Source of the DNA: Donghicola sp041224595
GTDB lineage: Bacteria > Pseudomonadota > Alphaproteobacteria > Rhodobacterales > Rhodobacteraceae
NCBI RefSeq assembly: GCF_041224595.1
Contig: NZ_JBGFGN010000131.1
Span: 45,719-109,718, forward strand
Reading direction: 5' to 3'
Length of the DNA stretch: 64,000 nt
The notes below the pieces were generated by a model. The model did not search any database. It was not told where the DNA came from and saw nothing but the letters and a program-made list of their open reading frames with translations. Below, piece by piece: positions 45,702 to 53,515 of this stretch. The position numbers and the translations under genes are program-made. Numbering within the stretch: the stretch's first letter is position 1; every line of letters starts with the position of its first letter.

Positions 45702-45781
45702 CGCGCCTCTCTCTAGCTTGGGTTAATTTCAATGAGCCACGCCGAAAAACTGTCCGGCGCACACTCCTACGCAATCGCGTT

Positions 45782-45798
45782 TGCAAGCTCCGTGCCGA
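45782..45798 (-). promoter_or_regulatory. Sigma-54 promoter of the chemotaxis operon
   Basis: Minus strand TCGGCACGGAGCTTGCA gives GGCAC and TTGCA with exact GG-N10-GC spacing. It lies 81 bases upstream of cheA4, in the gap after the small 45816 gene, so the operon proper starts at cheA4. Confidence 0.82.
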
Positions 45799-45815
45799 GT
45801 CCGGCTTGGTGTTGT

Positions 45816-46184
45816 TTAGGCAGCGTCGCTGGCATCAAAATTAAAGATGCACACGCCATCAAAGCCCGTAGAGCGGAAGAGGAAGGTCGACTTCATCGCA
45901 TCCACAAAACCGCCGTGGTTCTTTTCGAATGCTTTGAGTTCGGCAGCAGAGGGGAAGAATACATTAACCGAAATGTCGCCCTCTTTACTGATCAGGACGG
46001 TCAGACCGGCCATATTACAGTTGGGAATAGCAGTCCCCAGAGTCTCGGTCACGAAAGGGGCCGCGATCTGCGCTGCGTCCAGACTGGGGAATTTTAGATG
46101 ATAGGTTTTCGACAACATGACAGCCCACGCCTTTTGAAAATTGGCAACTGAGTCTGTTAACGGCCCTGCTTCAGATTCTTTCAT
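45816..46184 (-). CDS. Unrecognised small protein upstream of the chemotaxis operon
   Basis: The open frame gives up to 122 residues. Two starts compete: ATG 46184 (AAAAGG four bases upstream) and ATG 46118 (MLSKTYHLKFPSLDAAQ, 100 residues). The shorter form begins right at a beta strand. The protein has an alpha/beta look (GLTVLISKEGDISVNVFFPSAAELKAFEK ... FDGVCIFNFDASDAA) with no catalytic motif. It is separated from cheA4 by a sigma-54 promoter but codirectional, so it may be a chemotaxis accessory protein. Not recognised. Confidence 0.6.
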   Translation of the reverse strand: MKESEAGPLTDSVANFQKAWAVMLSKTYHLKFPSLDAAQIAAPFVTETLGTAIPNCNMAGLTVLISKEGDISVNVFFPSAAELKAFEKNHGGFVDAMKSTFLFRSTGFDGVCIFNFDASDAA

Positions 46185-46495
46185 AGGCCTTTTGAAGGTG
46201 GACTTTATATCCGAACGGGTAACCCTTTGATGAGCTCAGACTAACAGGTATGCTCAAATGGATATGGGGATAGGCGAAGGGCCGCCCCGAAGCACCGAAC
46301 GAGGTGTCGAGAATCCGTCGAGTGTCAGTTACACCGGTCCTCGTGACGGGGTTCTGACATCGCCTCTTGGGCTAACACTGTGATTGTCGGCTCGTTTGAG
46401 CTCCGTTTTAGGGCCGATCTGAAATTTTTTTCGTTTTTTTCGAGTTTGGCACGACTCCTGCCTTGTTTGTTTCCAACAGCAACACGAGGACCACC
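46185..46495. other. Divergent control region upstream of fleT
   Basis: These 311 bases lie between the small 45816 gene and fleT. They contain the sigma-54 promoter at 46446, a T-rich tract at 46423-46440 just upstream of it (possibly a bend or UP-like element), and nothing that I can read as a gene. This region is the natural place to look for enhancer sites of the sigma-54 activator. Confidence 0.5.
46446..46463 (+). promoter_or_regulatory. Sigma-54 promoter of fleT-fliEFGHIJ
   Basis: TTGGCACGACTCCTGCC has a perfect TTGGCACG -24 box and GG-N10-GC spacing. The fleT ATG is 33 bases downstream. Confidence 0.87.
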
Positions 46496-47623
46496 ATGAC
46501 CGACATTCTGATCAACGAGACTGCTTTCATCGCTGCCACCGGCCTGATCGAACTGCTCAAGCGTCGTCGTGCCAAAGTCAGCAACGCCGCGGATACCAAA
46601 GCCACTACTTACGTCGCATCGGCCGCTGCCGAAGCTGAAATGGGCGGCCAGCGCGGCATCGTCGAAGCCGCCAAGACTGCAGGCGCCAAGCGCGTCATTA
46701 TTGTAGACGAGGCCGCAACCGAGCTGACCATCACCGAAGAACTGGGTGGCCGCATGATCCGGTTCGGTCTGCCCGCAGGTTCGACCGACGCGCTGCGCAA
46801 CGGCCCCGTCCTGATGCTGTCGGATCTGATCGCTGCTCCTTATGGTGGCATGGTCGCGGCAGACGCAAAGACCGGCGCCCTGATTGACATGACCGCCCGC
46901 GTCGCCCGCACCGACGTCACCGTATTCATCAACGGCCCCACCGGCAGCGGCAAAGAAGTTCTGGCCCGCACCGTGCACGATCACTCCAGCCGCGCGGACA
47001 AGCCCTTTGTCGCGATCAACTGCGCAGCGATCCCCGAAAACATGCTCGAGGCGATCCTGTTCGGTTACGAGAAGGGTTCGTTCACCGGCGCATCGACAGC
47101 AAACAAGGGCATCGTGCGCGCTGCCGACGGTGGCACCCTGCTGCTGGACGAAATCTCGGAAATGCCCTTGGGTCTGCAAGCCAAGCTGCTGCGCGTCCTG
47201 CAGGAAAAGAAAGTCACCCCGCTGGGTTCGCAGAACGAATGCGCCGTGGATATCCGCGTGATCGCCACCTCGAACCGCGATATGGCAGAGGCTGTGCAGG
47301 CTGGCACCTTCCGCGAAGACCTGTACTACCGCCTGAACGTATTCCCCCTGGCGACCCAGTCGCTGGCCGAGCGTGCACAGGACATCCCTGCACTGGCTGC
47401 TGCACTGCTGCGCCGTCACTGCGGTGATACCCTGCCCGTTCTGACCGAAGAAGCCTGCGACGTGCTGATGGCCCACAGCTGGCCCGGCAATGTTCGCGAA
47501 CTGGAAAACGTGATCCAGCGCGCACTGGTTCTGCACGACGGCGTCCAGATCACCGGCGCAGACATCATGCTGAACGGACGTCCGGGCCTGATGCCCGCAC
47601 CCATGATGGCAGAGGCTGCATAA
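46496..47623 (+). CDS. fleT: Sigma-54-dependent activator FleT, lacking receiver and HTH domains
   Basis: A 375-residue protein dominated by an AAA+ sigma-54-interaction domain. Features are Walker A GPTGSGKE at 147-154, a sigma-54 loop reading GSFTGA instead of GAFTGA, Walker [14 protein letters not shown], and sensor/arginine-finger region [14 protein letters not shown]. The N-terminal 110 residues are not a normal receiver, and the chain stops 20 residues after the AAA+ lid, so there is no Fis-type HTH. This is the build of R. sphaeroides FleT, which has the same place before fliE and works with FleQ. It should need a DNA-bound partner. Start at 46496 has AGGA upstream. First gene of the fliEFGHIJ operon. 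Confidence 0.87.
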   Translation: MTDILINETAFIAATGLIELLKRRRAKVSNAADTKATTYVASAAAEAEMGGQRGIVEAAKTAGAKRVIIVDEAATELTITEELGGRMIRFGLPAGSTDALRNGPVLMLSDLIAAPYGGMVAADAKTGALIDMTARVARTDVTVFINGPTGSGKEVLARTVHDHSSRADKPFVAINCAAIPENMLEAILFGYEKGSFTGASTANKGIVRAADGGTLLLDEISEMPLGLQAKLLRVLQEKKVTPLGSQNECAVDIRVIATSNRDMAEAVQAGTFREDLYYRLNVFPLATQSLAERAQDIPALAAALLRRHCGDTLPVLTEEACDVLMAHSWPGNVRELENVIQRALVLHDGVQITGADIMLNGRPGLMPAPMMAEAA

Positions 47624-47689
47624 GACAGCCCCGCCTCCCCGCCAAAAAAATAAAATCGAGCAGGCAACCTTAACCAGAGGATCAGAGAC

Positions 47690-48013
47690 ATGAGCATCTC
47701 CGGAGCGACATCAGCACTCGGCGCACTCCCTCTTTCTTCTACGACGTCGTCGACCAACCCGACGCAGAACCTCAAGCCTTCGGGCAATGAAGGTCCTTCG
47801 TTCGGGGATCGGGTCAATGACGCAATCAATAACGTCGCACAGGCGCAGAACAACGCGGCAGACGCTGCCAAGGCCTATGAAACCGGCAAGACCGACGACA
47901 TCGCCTCGGTGATGGTTGAACAGCAGGTCGCTTCGCTGGGGTTCCAGATGACCCTTCAGGTCCGGAACAAGGCTCTGAGCGCCTATCGCGACATCATGAA
48001 CATGCCGGTCTGA
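47690..48013 (+). CDS. fliE: Flagellar hook-basal body complex protein FliE
   Basis: A 107-residue protein linking the MS ring to the rod. The N-terminal third is Ser/Thr-rich; the rest is FliE-like: SFGDRVNDAINNVAQAQNNAADAAKAYETGKTDD, then VASLGFQMTLQVRNKALSAYRDIMNMPV at the conserved C-terminus. Preceded by AGAGGATC ribosome site, 66 bases after fleT with no separate promoter seen. Confidence 0.92.
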   Translation: MSISGATSALGALPLSSTTSSTNPTQNLKPSGNEGPSFGDRVNDAINNVAQAQNNAADAAKAYETGKTDDIASVMVEQQVASLGFQMTLQVRNKALSAYRDIMNMPV

Positions 48014-48058
48014 TTGTAGACCAGAGCATCGTAATACGTTTGAAGACAGGGACACACC

Positions 48059-49822
48059 ATGGTTGACACATCGACAGCACCGGTACCCGCAGGCGGCCAG
48101 AAGAACGAATTGGTTGCCAAGGGTGAAGCCGCGCTCGCGTGGACCAAAGGCGTCACGGACCAACCCGGCATTCGCCGTGCGATGCCCGCAATCGTGCTGG
48201 TTTCGGCCGCCGTGCTGGGTCTGATGGTTTATATGTTCCTGAACACATCCGGTCAGGTTGCCCTGAACACCGGTCTGCCCGAGGCTGAAAAAGCACAGGC
48301 GCTTGAACTGCTGAATGGTCAAGGCATCGCGGCAACAATCAACAAAGACAATGGCCAGATCCAAGTACCCAAGGGGGATCTCTACCGCGCCAAAATGGCA
48401 CTGGCCGCCGAGGGGCTGCCCGCAGGCACGCCTGACGGTCTGTCCACAATTACCGACATGCCTATGGGCACCAGCCGCAGCGTCGAAAGCGCGCGCCTGC
48501 GCCGTATGCACGAACTGGACCTCGCTCGTTCGATTTCTGAAATCAAGGCGATCACGCAGGCTCGTGTGCACCTAGCCCTGCCCGAACGCACCGCGTTTGT
48601 CCGCGACAGCCAGCCGCCTCGCGCCTCGATCTTTGTTCAGGTCGCGCCCGGTCACACGCTGGGGCAGAACCAAGTGGATGCGATCGTCAGCCTTGTCAGC
48701 ACGTCCATCCCCGGTATGCCCGGCAACAACGTGTCGGTCGTTGATCAGACCGGCCGCCTGCTGACCAACAACACCGAAGACGCGTTTACCGCGCAGACCG
48801 ACCAGCAGACCCGCCAGCGCATCGAACAAGAAGAGCTATACCGCCAGCGGATCGAAGCGCTCATCATGCCGATTGTCGGCCTTGGCAATGCGGCCGTTCA
48901 GGTCACTCTGGACATGGACTTCACCCGCTCCGAGGTGATGAACGAACAGTACAGCCCGAACCAGACCGCCCTGCGCAGCGAGCAGAGCATGCTGGAAGAA
49001 AGCAGCAACCCCAAGGCGGGCGGCATCCCCGGTGCTGTGTCCAACACGCCGCCGATGGAAATGGATCTCGAGGACACGCAGCCCGGCGTGGGCCGTCAAT
49101 CCAGTGAGTCGGTCCAAAATCGCTCGTCTTCGTCGACCAAGAACTACGAAGTCAGCCGCCGCGTCGAAACCATCGTTCCCCAGTCCAACCGCATCACCCG
49201 TGTGAGCGCCGCGGTTCTGTTGCGAGCACCGACCAGCGCGGACCCGACCGAACCCGCCGTTTTGCCCGAGGCTGTCTTGCGTGAAATCGAAGCGTTGACC
49301 CGCACCGCAGTCGGCTATGATCAGGCGCGTGGCGATACCATCACCATCTCGTCCAGCCCGTTCATCGACACCTTTGATGTCTACGAAGCCCCTTGGTACG
49401 AGGCAGAATGGCTGCCGCAGGTTGGTCGCATTCTGGCACAGCTGGTGGCTCTGGCGATTGTTATTCTTGGGATTATCCGCCCGCTGATGTCTCGCCTGCT
49501 GCCCAAGCCCATGGAATACGGCATCAGCCCCGCTCTGGCAGACACTGTCGAAGTTGGCGAAGGCGACACCCTGTCTACCCTGCGGGCCCGCTTGAACGGT
49601 CAGGATGGCTCGGATGGCAGCAGCGCCGACGGCAACGACGGATCGAAAGAGCCCAAAGGCGACGTCATCCCCCGTGGCCCGGAAAACGAGCTGCTCAAGA
49701 ACGCCGCCGCCACCTACGAAGAAAAAGTCACCCTGCTGCGCCATCTGGCAGAAGTCGAAAGCGCCCGTGTTGCTGCTGTATTTGAGCAGATGATCGAGCG
49801 TGACAAGGAGATCGACAAATGA
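48059..49822 (+). CDS. fliF: Flagellar MS-ring protein FliF
   Basis: A 587-residue inner-membrane ring protein with membrane helices at about 42-61 (AMPAIVLVSAAVLGLMVYMF) and 465-485 (LVALAIVILGIIRPLM). The periplasmic ring-building motifs are present (GLPEAEKAQALELLNGQGIAATI, RMHELDLARSISEIKAITQARVHLALPE). The C-terminal cytoplasmic tail binds FliG. Stop overlaps fliG (ATGA). Confidence 0.95.
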   Translation: MVDTSTAPVPAGGQKNELVAKGEAALAWTKGVTDQPGIRRAMPAIVLVSAAVLGLMVYMFLNTSGQVALNTGLPEAEKAQALELLNGQGIAATINKDNGQIQVPKGDLYRAKMALAAEGLPAGTPDGLSTITDMPMGTSRSVESARLRRMHELDLARSISEIKAITQARVHLALPERTAFVRDSQPPRASIFVQVAPGHTLGQNQVDAIVSLVSTSIPGMPGNNVSVVDQTGRLLTNNTEDAFTAQTDQQTRQRIEQEELYRQRIEALIMPIVGLGNAAVQVTLDMDFTRSEVMNEQYSPNQTALRSEQSMLEESSNPKAGGIPGAVSNTPPMEMDLEDTQPGVGRQSSESVQNRSSSSTKNYEVSRRVETIVPQSNRITRVSAAVLLRAPTSADPTEPAVLPEAVLREIEALTRTAVGYDQARGDTITISSSPFIDTFDVYEAPWYEAEWLPQVGRILAQLVALAIVILGIIRPLMSRLLPKPMEYGISPALADTVEVGEGDTLSTLRARLNGQDGSDGSSADGNDGSKEPKGDVIPRGPENELLKNAAATYEEKVTLLRHLAEVESARVAAVFEQMIERDKEIDK

Positions 49823-50856
49823 ACGCCCTCGTCCCAGCCAACCAGGAAAACACCCAGCTCGCCGAATTGAATGGCACCCAACGCGCCGCGGTTCTGATGA
49901 TGCTATTTGGTGAGCAGGCCGCTGCCAGCGTTCTGCGGGAACTTACACCGGGACAGGTGCAGGATCTGGGTGCGGCGATGTACTCGGTTCGCCAGATCCA
50001 CCACAACACTATCGCCGCTGTGGTCGATGAATTTCTGTCAGAGCTGAACGAGCAAACCAATATCGGGATTGGTGCAGGCGCGTACATCAACTCTGTCCTG
50101 CACGAAGCTCTGGGCCCGGACAAAGCGCAGTCGGTTCTATCGCGTATCACCCGCTCGGCCGCCGAACACCCGATCGAAATTTTCGACTGGATGGATGCCA
50201 AAGCAATTTCGGAACTGATCGTGGACGAACACCCACAGATCATGGCGCTGGTCATCGCCTCGATCGACGCACAGCTTGCCAACGAAGTCCTGCGTCTGCT
50301 GCCCGAAGACGTCCAGCCAGACATCATCTTCCGGATCGCGACCCTGACCAACGTTCAGCCCGACGCTTTGAAAGAGCTCGAGCAGGTCATGCAGCGCAAG
50401 TTCAAAGCGAACACCACCCTGCGCGCCAGCCAGATCGGCGGTATTCGCTCTGCTGCTCGCATCATGAACTTCGCAAAGCAGGACATGGAACAGCGCATCA
50501 TGAAGGCGATCAAAACCGAGGACAAAGACCTCATGGAGAACCTGCAGGACAACATGTTCGTCTTCGACAACCTGGTTCAGTCGCAGGACCGTGCTATCCA
50601 AACCTTGCTGCGCGAGATCGACGCAGAAATCCTCACGGTCGCTCTCAAGGGTTCGGACGATTACGTCCGCGACCGCCTGTTGGCCTGTATGTCGACCCGC
50701 GCGGCCGCCAACATCCGCGACGAGATGGAAGCCATGGGTCCGATCCGCCTGACTGCGGTTCAAGACGCGCAAAAACAAGTCGTTGCAGTGGCACGCCGTC
50801 TTGCCGATGCGGGCACAATCACACTGGCTGGTCGCGGCGGTGAGGAGATGGTCTAA
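49819..50856 (+). CDS. fliG: Flagellar motor switch protein FliG
   Basis: A 345-residue rotor protein. The N-terminal FliF-binding domain is LAELNGTQRAAVLMMLFGEQAAASVLREL. The middle domain has the EHPQ motif equivalent (VDEHPQIMALVIASI). The C-terminal torque helix has its charged residues (DRAIQTLLREIDAEILTVALKGSDDYVRDRLLACMSTRAAANIRDEME). Works with FliM and FliN in the C ring. One-base overlap with fliH (TAATG). Confidence 0.95.
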   Translation: MNALVPANQENTQLAELNGTQRAAVLMMLFGEQAAASVLRELTPGQVQDLGAAMYSVRQIHHNTIAAVVDEFLSELNEQTNIGIGAGAYINSVLHEALGPDKAQSVLSRITRSAAEHPIEIFDWMDAKAISELIVDEHPQIMALVIASIDAQLANEVLRLLPEDVQPDIIFRIATLTNVQPDALKELEQVMQRKFKANTTLRASQIGGIRSAARIMNFAKQDMEQRIMKAIKTEDKDLMENLQDNMFVFDNLVQSQDRAIQTLLREIDAEILTVALKGSDDYVRDRLLACMSTRAAANIRDEMEAMGPIRLTAVQDAQKQVVAVARRLADAGTITLAGRGGEEMV

Positions 50857-51695
50857 TGTCCCAGCAGTCACGTCCCAATGCAGCGCTGTCCCGCGCTCTG
50901 GACCACGAAGACATCATGCGCTTGATCCGCGAAGCCGACCAATCCGGCTTTGTCTCGGGCAGTGCTCTGCCGACCAAGGTCTCTGCCACACCCGAGAATT
51001 TCAAACCCAAGGGTTTCGTCGCTGTCGAAGAGAGCGCCCTCCCCGACCTGACGGCAGACATGCCCGAAGACCAGATCGAAATCTCGAACCGACCCGCGGA
51101 AACCCCGTCCGAAGTCGCACCTGCAACGCCGCAAGTGGACATTGAGGCGATCCGCAAAGAAGCCTGGGCCGAGGGCTATCAGGCAGGTCTGGCAGAAGGC
51201 GCAGCCAAAGCCGCGCTGACCGCCCCCGAGATTGCCGAGCCGATCTCGGACGAGGACGCCATATCCGCCGCCCGCGAAGAAGCCTACGCAGCCGCCAAAG
51301 CCGAGTTTGCCGAAGCGCAAGAGGCCTTCTTGGCCGCAACCCAGCGACTGCTGACCCCAGATACAGATGCGATGTCAGGCTTGCGCGATCAATTGACCGA
51401 AGCCGTCCGAAAGCTGGCCTCTGACCGCGCCGGCGTTCAGATCGACACCACCCCCGCCCGCTTCGTCAACAAGATCGAAGCGCTGGTGGAAACCGTTGCC
51501 GGCGGCATCACGGACGTCACCATTCGCCTAAGCCCCAAGGATCTGGATGCGGTTACCCCCTTCCTGACCGAAGCGCCCATCGTCCAGCAAAGCCGCCTGA
51601 TCGCCGATGCGAACCTCCGGCGCGGTGATGTCGGCATCAGCACACCTGACATTTCACTGACTGACAGCCTGACCAAGAAAGGCGCTGCGAAATGA
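50856..51695 (+). CDS. fliH: Flagellar assembly protein FliH
   Basis: A 279-residue negative regulator of the export ATPase FliI. It has an acidic N-terminal half, then an Ala/Glu helix with FliH-like repeats (IRKEAWAEGYQAGLAEGAAKAAL) and a C-terminal alpha/beta domain that binds FliI (GGITDVTIRLSPKDLDAVTPFL, RGDVGISTPDI). Flanked by overlapping fliG and fliI. Confidence 0.88.
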   Translation: MSQQSRPNAALSRALDHEDIMRLIREADQSGFVSGSALPTKVSATPENFKPKGFVAVEESALPDLTADMPEDQIEISNRPAETPSEVAPATPQVDIEAIRKEAWAEGYQAGLAEGAAKAALTAPEIAEPISDEDAISAAREEAYAAAKAEFAEAQEAFLAATQRLLTPDTDAMSGLRDQLTEAVRKLASDRAGVQIDTTPARFVNKIEALVETVAGGITDVTIRLSPKDLDAVTPFLTEAPIVQQSRLIADANLRRGDVGISTPDISLTDSLTKKGAAK

Positions 51696-53026
51696 GTTCT
51701 CTTCTCGCCTCCTTGACGAACTCGCTCGATGACCTGTCCGTCAAGCCGACCCCAGACATGAGCGGCAAGGTGCTGCGCTATGATGGCCTGATTCTGGAAT
51801 GTACCGGTTTTCCCGCCAGTCCCGGCGCGATCTGCGAGGTCGAGACCGAAGATGGCAGCCGCGTGCAAGGCGAAATCGTTGGCTTTCGCGATGGCCGCAA
51901 TATGCTTTTTCTGGATACCCCCGGCGCACGGATCGTGTCAGGCGCCCGGGTGAGCCGTTTGGATGGCGGCCATGACGCGCTGATGGGCGAGGCATTGCTC
52001 GGCCGTGTCATCGACGCCGAAGGTCATGCGCTGGATGACGGCCCCAACCCCCAAGGCGATATACGCTGGCCGCTTGCAGGCAAAATGCAGAACCCTCTGG
52101 CGCGCCAACCCGTGGACACTGTTCTGGACGTCGGTGTGCGCATCATTAACAACGCTCTGACTGTTGGCCGCGGTCAACGTGTCGGCATTATCGCGGGGTC
52201 CGGCGTTGGCAAGTCGGTCCTGATCGAGATGATGACCAAAAACACCAACGCGGACGTTGTCGTCGTGGGATTGATCGGGGAACGCGCCAGAGAAGTCGGG
52301 GCCTTTGTCGGGCACATCATGCATGGCGAGAACGCCCATAAAACCTGCGTCGTGGCCGTGCCTGCCGACCGCTCGCCCCTACTGCGTTTGCGTGCCGCGA
52401 ACCGCGCCACCGCGATCGCCGAATACTTCCGTAGCAAAGGCAAAGACGTCCTCTTGATCATGGACTCTCTGACCCGCTGCGCCCACGCTCGCCGTGAAAT
52501 TGGTCTGGCTTTGGGTGAACAGCCCACGGCCAAGGGCTACACCCCGTCGGTTGTCTCGATGATCCCCACGCTGATCGAACGCGCGGGTCCGGGCCTGAAG
52601 GGCGAAGGGTCGATTACCGCGTTTTACACCATTCTGGCTGACGGCGATGACACCAACGATCCCGTGGTGGACACCGCCCGCGCCATTCTGGACGGTCACC
52701 TTGTGCTGTCGCGCAAGCAGGCACAGATGGGCATCTATCCCGCGATCGACATCCCCCAGTCGGTCAGCCGCGTGATGAACGACATCGTGGACAAGGACCA
52801 CCAGCGTGCAGCCCTGAAACTGCGCCGCATGATCAGCCTTTATATGGACAATCGCGACATGATGCTGATGGGGGCCTACACGCCCGGTCAGGACCCGGAA
52901 TTGGACGAAGCCGTCCAGATGTGGCCCCGCATTAAGATGCTGATCCAGCAACCCGTGGACGAAAAATCCGCCTTCTCGGACAGCCGCAAGAGCCTGCTTA
53001 ACCTCGCCGGAGGTGCCCTTGGATGA
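51692..53026 (+). CDS. fliI: Flagellum-specific export ATPase FliI
   Basis: A 444-residue F1-beta-like ATPase with Walker A GIIAGSGVGKSVLIEMM, the RGERGREV-like segment LIGERAREVGAFV, Walker B VLLIMDSLTRCAHARREIGLALGEQPTAKGY, and the type III ATPase C-terminal domain. It feeds substrates to the FlhA/FlhB gate. ATGA overlap on both sides. Confidence 0.96.
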   Translation: MSSLLASLTNSLDDLSVKPTPDMSGKVLRYDGLILECTGFPASPGAICEVETEDGSRVQGEIVGFRDGRNMLFLDTPGARIVSGARVSRLDGGHDALMGEALLGRVIDAEGHALDDGPNPQGDIRWPLAGKMQNPLARQPVDTVLDVGVRIINNALTVGRGQRVGIIAGSGVGKSVLIEMMTKNTNADVVVVGLIGERAREVGAFVGHIMHGENAHKTCVVAVPADRSPLLRLRAANRATAIAEYFRSKGKDVLLIMDSLTRCAHARREIGLALGEQPTAKGYTPSVVSMIPTLIERAGPGLKGEGSITAFYTILADGDDTNDPVVDTARAILDGHLVLSRKQAQMGIYPAIDIPQSVSRVMNDIVDKDHQRAALKLRRMISLYMDNRDMMLMGAYTPGQDPELDEAVQMWPRIKMLIQQPVDEKSAFSDSRKSLLNLAGGALG

Positions 53027-53442
53027 CACGCAAAGAAAAGCTGATGGACCTGATGGTCCGCAAGGAAAAGGCCAAACTAGGACAGGAAAGCAAAGAGCTG
53101 GGGCACATCGCCCAACAAGCTGCCCGCGCCGAGGCGCAGTCTAATCAGTTGAAGAGCCTGCTCGACGAAGCGGTGACCCAACGCCAGACAATTCATTCCA
53201 AGGCCCAACTTGCTTCGAGCATGTGGTTCGAAAGCGCCATCGCGCAGCAGTTGACCAATGTCGAAGCTCAGCGCGAACAGAGCGCTGCACGTCTGCTCGA
53301 GGCGCGCTCGCGTGTTGCCCAGGTAGAGCAGCGTGTTCGGATTTACGGCGAAAAGGCCGTCGAAACCAAACGTGAGGCCCGCGCAGAAGCCGACGCCAAA
53401 GAAGACAGCAGACTCGGAGAACGCGGACGGGCCCCGCGCTAG
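53023..53442 (+). CDS. fliJ: FliJ-like export chaperone escort
   Basis: A 139-residue coiled-coil protein in the fliJ place after fliI. It is charged throughout with long heptad stretches (LMVRKEKAKLGQESKELGHIAQQAARAEAQSNQLKSLLDEA) and a basic tail. FliJ sits in the centre of the FliI hexamer and activates the gate. Sequence is weakly conserved, so the call is by size, structure and position. Last gene of the fleT operon; a new promoter follows. Confidence 0.8.
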   Translation: MTRKEKLMDLMVRKEKAKLGQESKELGHIAQQAARAEAQSNQLKSLLDEAVTQRQTIHSKAQLASSMWFESAIAQQLTNVEAQREQSAARLLEARSRVAQVEQRVRIYGEKAVETKREARAEADAKEDSRLGERGRAPR

Positions 53443-53450
53443 GCCGAACT

Positions 53451-53466
53451 TGGCACTGCACTTGCA
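53451..53466 (+). promoter_or_regulatory. Sigma-54 promoter of fliK-fliL-fliM-fliN
   Basis: TGGCACTGCACTTGCA is a full consensus sigma-54 promoter, placed nine bases after the fliJ stop and 50 bases before the fliK ATG. Confidence 0.88.
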
Positions 53467-53515
53467 ACATCCGCTCTGATTGAACGCCTCTCTGATTGAC
53501 CCCGAAAGGAACGCT

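Noticed and set aside
46405..46425. GCCGATCT resembling a sigma-28 -10 box upstream of fleT
   Set aside because: No TAAA-type -35 element at the right distance, and a perfect sigma-54 promoter lies closer to the gene.
46325..47536. Minus-strand open frame of 403 codons
   Set aside because: Shadow of fleT; His/Gly/Gln-rich composition typical of antisense reading of GC-rich coding DNA.
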